A stretch of DNA of 53,230 nucleotides from DASPKX01 sp035627835 (GTDB lineage: Bacteria; Verrucomicrobiota; Verrucomicrobiia; Limisphaerales; SXQI01). Under the pieces are notes generated by a model. The model made no database searches. It saw only the letters and a list, made by a program, of their open reading frames with translations, and had not been told where the DNA came from. This document shows positions 52,075-53,230 of the stretch, piece after piece (within the stretch, counting starts at the first letter, position 1; every line of letters starts with the position of its first letter). The position numbers and the translations under genes are program-made. Where the stretch lies: contig DASPKX010000171.1 of assembly GCA_035627835.1 (NCBI GenBank), positions 1-53,230 of the forward strand, given 5' to 3'.

Positions 52075-53230
52075 ATGAACACCGACATGCGTTATCGGAG
52101 GTTCGGCAAAACGGAATTGCAAATCCCTGTCTTCAGTTGCGGGGGGATGCGTTACCAACATAAATGGAACGACGTACCGCCAAGTGAGATTCCAGCGGCC
52201 AACCAGGCGAACCTTGAGGCAACCATTCGTCGCTCACTTGAAGTCGGAATAAATCACATCGAGACAGCCCGCGGCTACGGCACCTCCGAAATGCAGCTCG
52301 GCAACATCCTCCCCAAGCTGCCGAGGGACAAAATGATCGTGCAAACGAAGGTGGCCCCCTTCCCCACCGCCGCTGAGTTCCTGGCCACGTTTGAAAAGTC
52401 GATGGCTTACCTGAAGCTGGACCATGTGGACCTGCTGTCCCTCCACGGCATCAACAACCGTGAACTGCTCGAGCAATCGCTCCGCAAAGGTGGCTGCCTG
52501 GAGGCCGCGCGCAAGCTCCAGAAAGAAGGGCGCGCGCGGCACATCGGCTTCTCAACACATGGAACCCCAGACGTGATCATGGAGGCGGTCCAAAGCGGCG
52601 GCTTCGATTATTTCAATGTTCACTGGTATTTCGTGAACCACCTGAATTGGCCCACCATTGAAGCAGCCCGGAAGCTCGATATGGGCGTGTTTATCATCAG
52701 CCCCAACGACAAAGGTGGTAAGCTCTACGCGCCTCCGCAGAAGCTGGTCGAGCTGTGCCGCGCGCTCACGCCTATGCAGTTCAATGACCTTTACTGCCTG
52801 AGCCGCCCGGAGGTTCACACCCTCAGCCTTGGAGCCGCGCGGCCTACCGATTTCGATGAGCATGTCGCCGGTCTCAAGCATTACGATGAGATGGCCACAC
52901 TCGTGCCGCAAATCGAGCAACGCTTGCGGACGGCGATGGAAAAGGAACTCGGGGCTGATTGGTGCGCCCGCTGGCACGAAGGCCTGCCCGAATACAATGA
53001 TGTCCCCGGGCAGGTGAATGTCTCCGAAATCCTGCGCTTGTGGATGCATGCCAAAGCCCTTGATCTCGTCGAGTGGGCGAAGATGCGCTACAACCTCCTC
53101 GGGCAGGCCGACCATTGGTTTCCCGGCGAGAACGCCGCCAACATTCGCAAACTCGATCTCAGTCGCGCCCTGGAGCGCAGCCCGTTCCGCAAAGAGATTC
53201 CCGGCATTCTTCAGGAAGCGCACCAGATGC
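52075..53230 (+). CDS. Aldo/keto reductase (truncated by the window end)
   Basis: At least 385 residues of an aldo/keto reductase with a TIM-barrel start RRFGKTELQIPVFSCGGMRY. Of the standard tetrad, Tyr68 (RGYGTSE), Lys92 (VQTKV) and His124 (SLHGIN) are present, but the usual catalytic Asp is Glu63 (HIETARGYG), as in one diverged branch. FSTHGTPD and ISPNDKGGK also fit the family. The coding region continues beyond 53230, so the C-terminus is unknown. ATG at 52075 or 52087 is possible. Typical AKR is 290-380 residues, so this member has an extended C-terminal part (helical, LRTAMEKELGADW). It follows the 10-bp repeat array. Confidence 0.85.
   Translation, partial: MNTDMRYRRFGKTELQIPVFSCGGMRYQHKWNDVPPSEIPAANQANLEATIRRSLEVGINHIETARGYGTSEMQLGNILPKLPRDKMIVQTKVAPFPTAAEFLATFEKSMAYLKLDHVDLLSLHGINNRELLEQSLRKGGCLEAARKLQKEGRARHIGFSTHGTPDVIMEAVQSGGFDYFNVHWYFVNHLNWPTIEAARKLDMGVFIISPNDKGGKLYAPPQKLVELCRALTPMQFNDLYCLSRPEVHTLSLGAARPTDFDEHVAGLKHYDEMATLVPQIEQRLRTAMEKELGADWCARWHEGLPEYNDVPGQVNVSEILRLWMHAKALDLVEWAKMRYNLLGQADHWFPGENAANIRKLDLSRALERSPFRKEIPGILQEAHQM

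Overview
The window looks like a chromosomal segment of a Verrucomicrobiota bacterium, probably of the Pedosphaera/Limisphaera type. This is inferred from content, not from a marker gene. The pointers are a PEP-CTERM protein, an exosortase-type CPBP protease, large secreted modular proteins (subtilisin, CotH kinase, secreted PEP/pyruvate-binding protein), a GldA-GldF-GldG-DUF4340 operon, and an EF-P with an unusual tip loop. G+C is high and genes are tightly packed. No prophage, transposase or CRISPR array was seen. Most of the window is ordinary core chromosome.

Layout. 1-1.3 kb: decayed remains, including the 3' part of a TPR protein of the kind attached to NACHT/NLR-like ATPases. 1.3-5.3 kb: an SDR dehydrogenase, then an orphan LolD-type ATPase, a secreted cytochrome c/sugar-dehydrogenase fusion and a CPBP protease. 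5.4-6.7 kb: a four-gene envelope/stress operon (DUF3185, DUF883/YqjD, YqjE, YqjK). 6.7-14.1 kb: an acyl-CoA-synthetase-like enzyme, a lipoprotein and a 5.2-kb subtilisin gene. 14.1-16.8 kb: parB, a PfkB-type kinase and def. 16.8-19.9 kb: a hairpin-rich spacer, a candidate Fur box and feoA-feoA-feoB. 19.9-26.0 kb: thpR, DUF4126, acnA, an RNA m5C methyltransferase and efp. 26-32.7 kb on the minus strand: an NtrC-type regulator directly followed by recN, plus a secreted PPDK-like protein.

32.9-35.8 kb holds an ECF sigma factor, a membrane anti-sigma-like protein and a HEAT-like membrane protein, translationally coupled at one junction. 35.9-39.6 kb holds a HI0933-type flavoprotein, a 526-bp cassette (a GxxExxY gene between perfect 28-bp inverted repeats), manC and trpA. 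39.7-45.4 kb is the ABC operon GldA-GldF-GldG-DUF4340, ending in a strong terminator that lies inside the start of the next reading frame. 45.6-53.2 kb holds an AI-2E-family permease, a CotH-kinase protein, a PEP-CTERM protein, tRNA-Val(CAC), an ATP-grasp protein, a helically phased 10-bp repeat array and the start of an aldo/keto reductase that runs off the window.

Functional threads. Iron uptake (feo) has its probable operator. Envelope export is prominent: two secreted proteins have ATP-using folds (PPDK-like and CotH-like), and a PEP-CTERM protein and an exosortase-type CPBP protease are both present. Best leads for something undescribed are the GxxExxY inverted-repeat cassette, the secreted PPDK-like enzyme with its phosphohistidine domain ahead of the ATP-grasp domain, the phased 10-mer array, the hairpin cluster before feo, and the EF-P tip.
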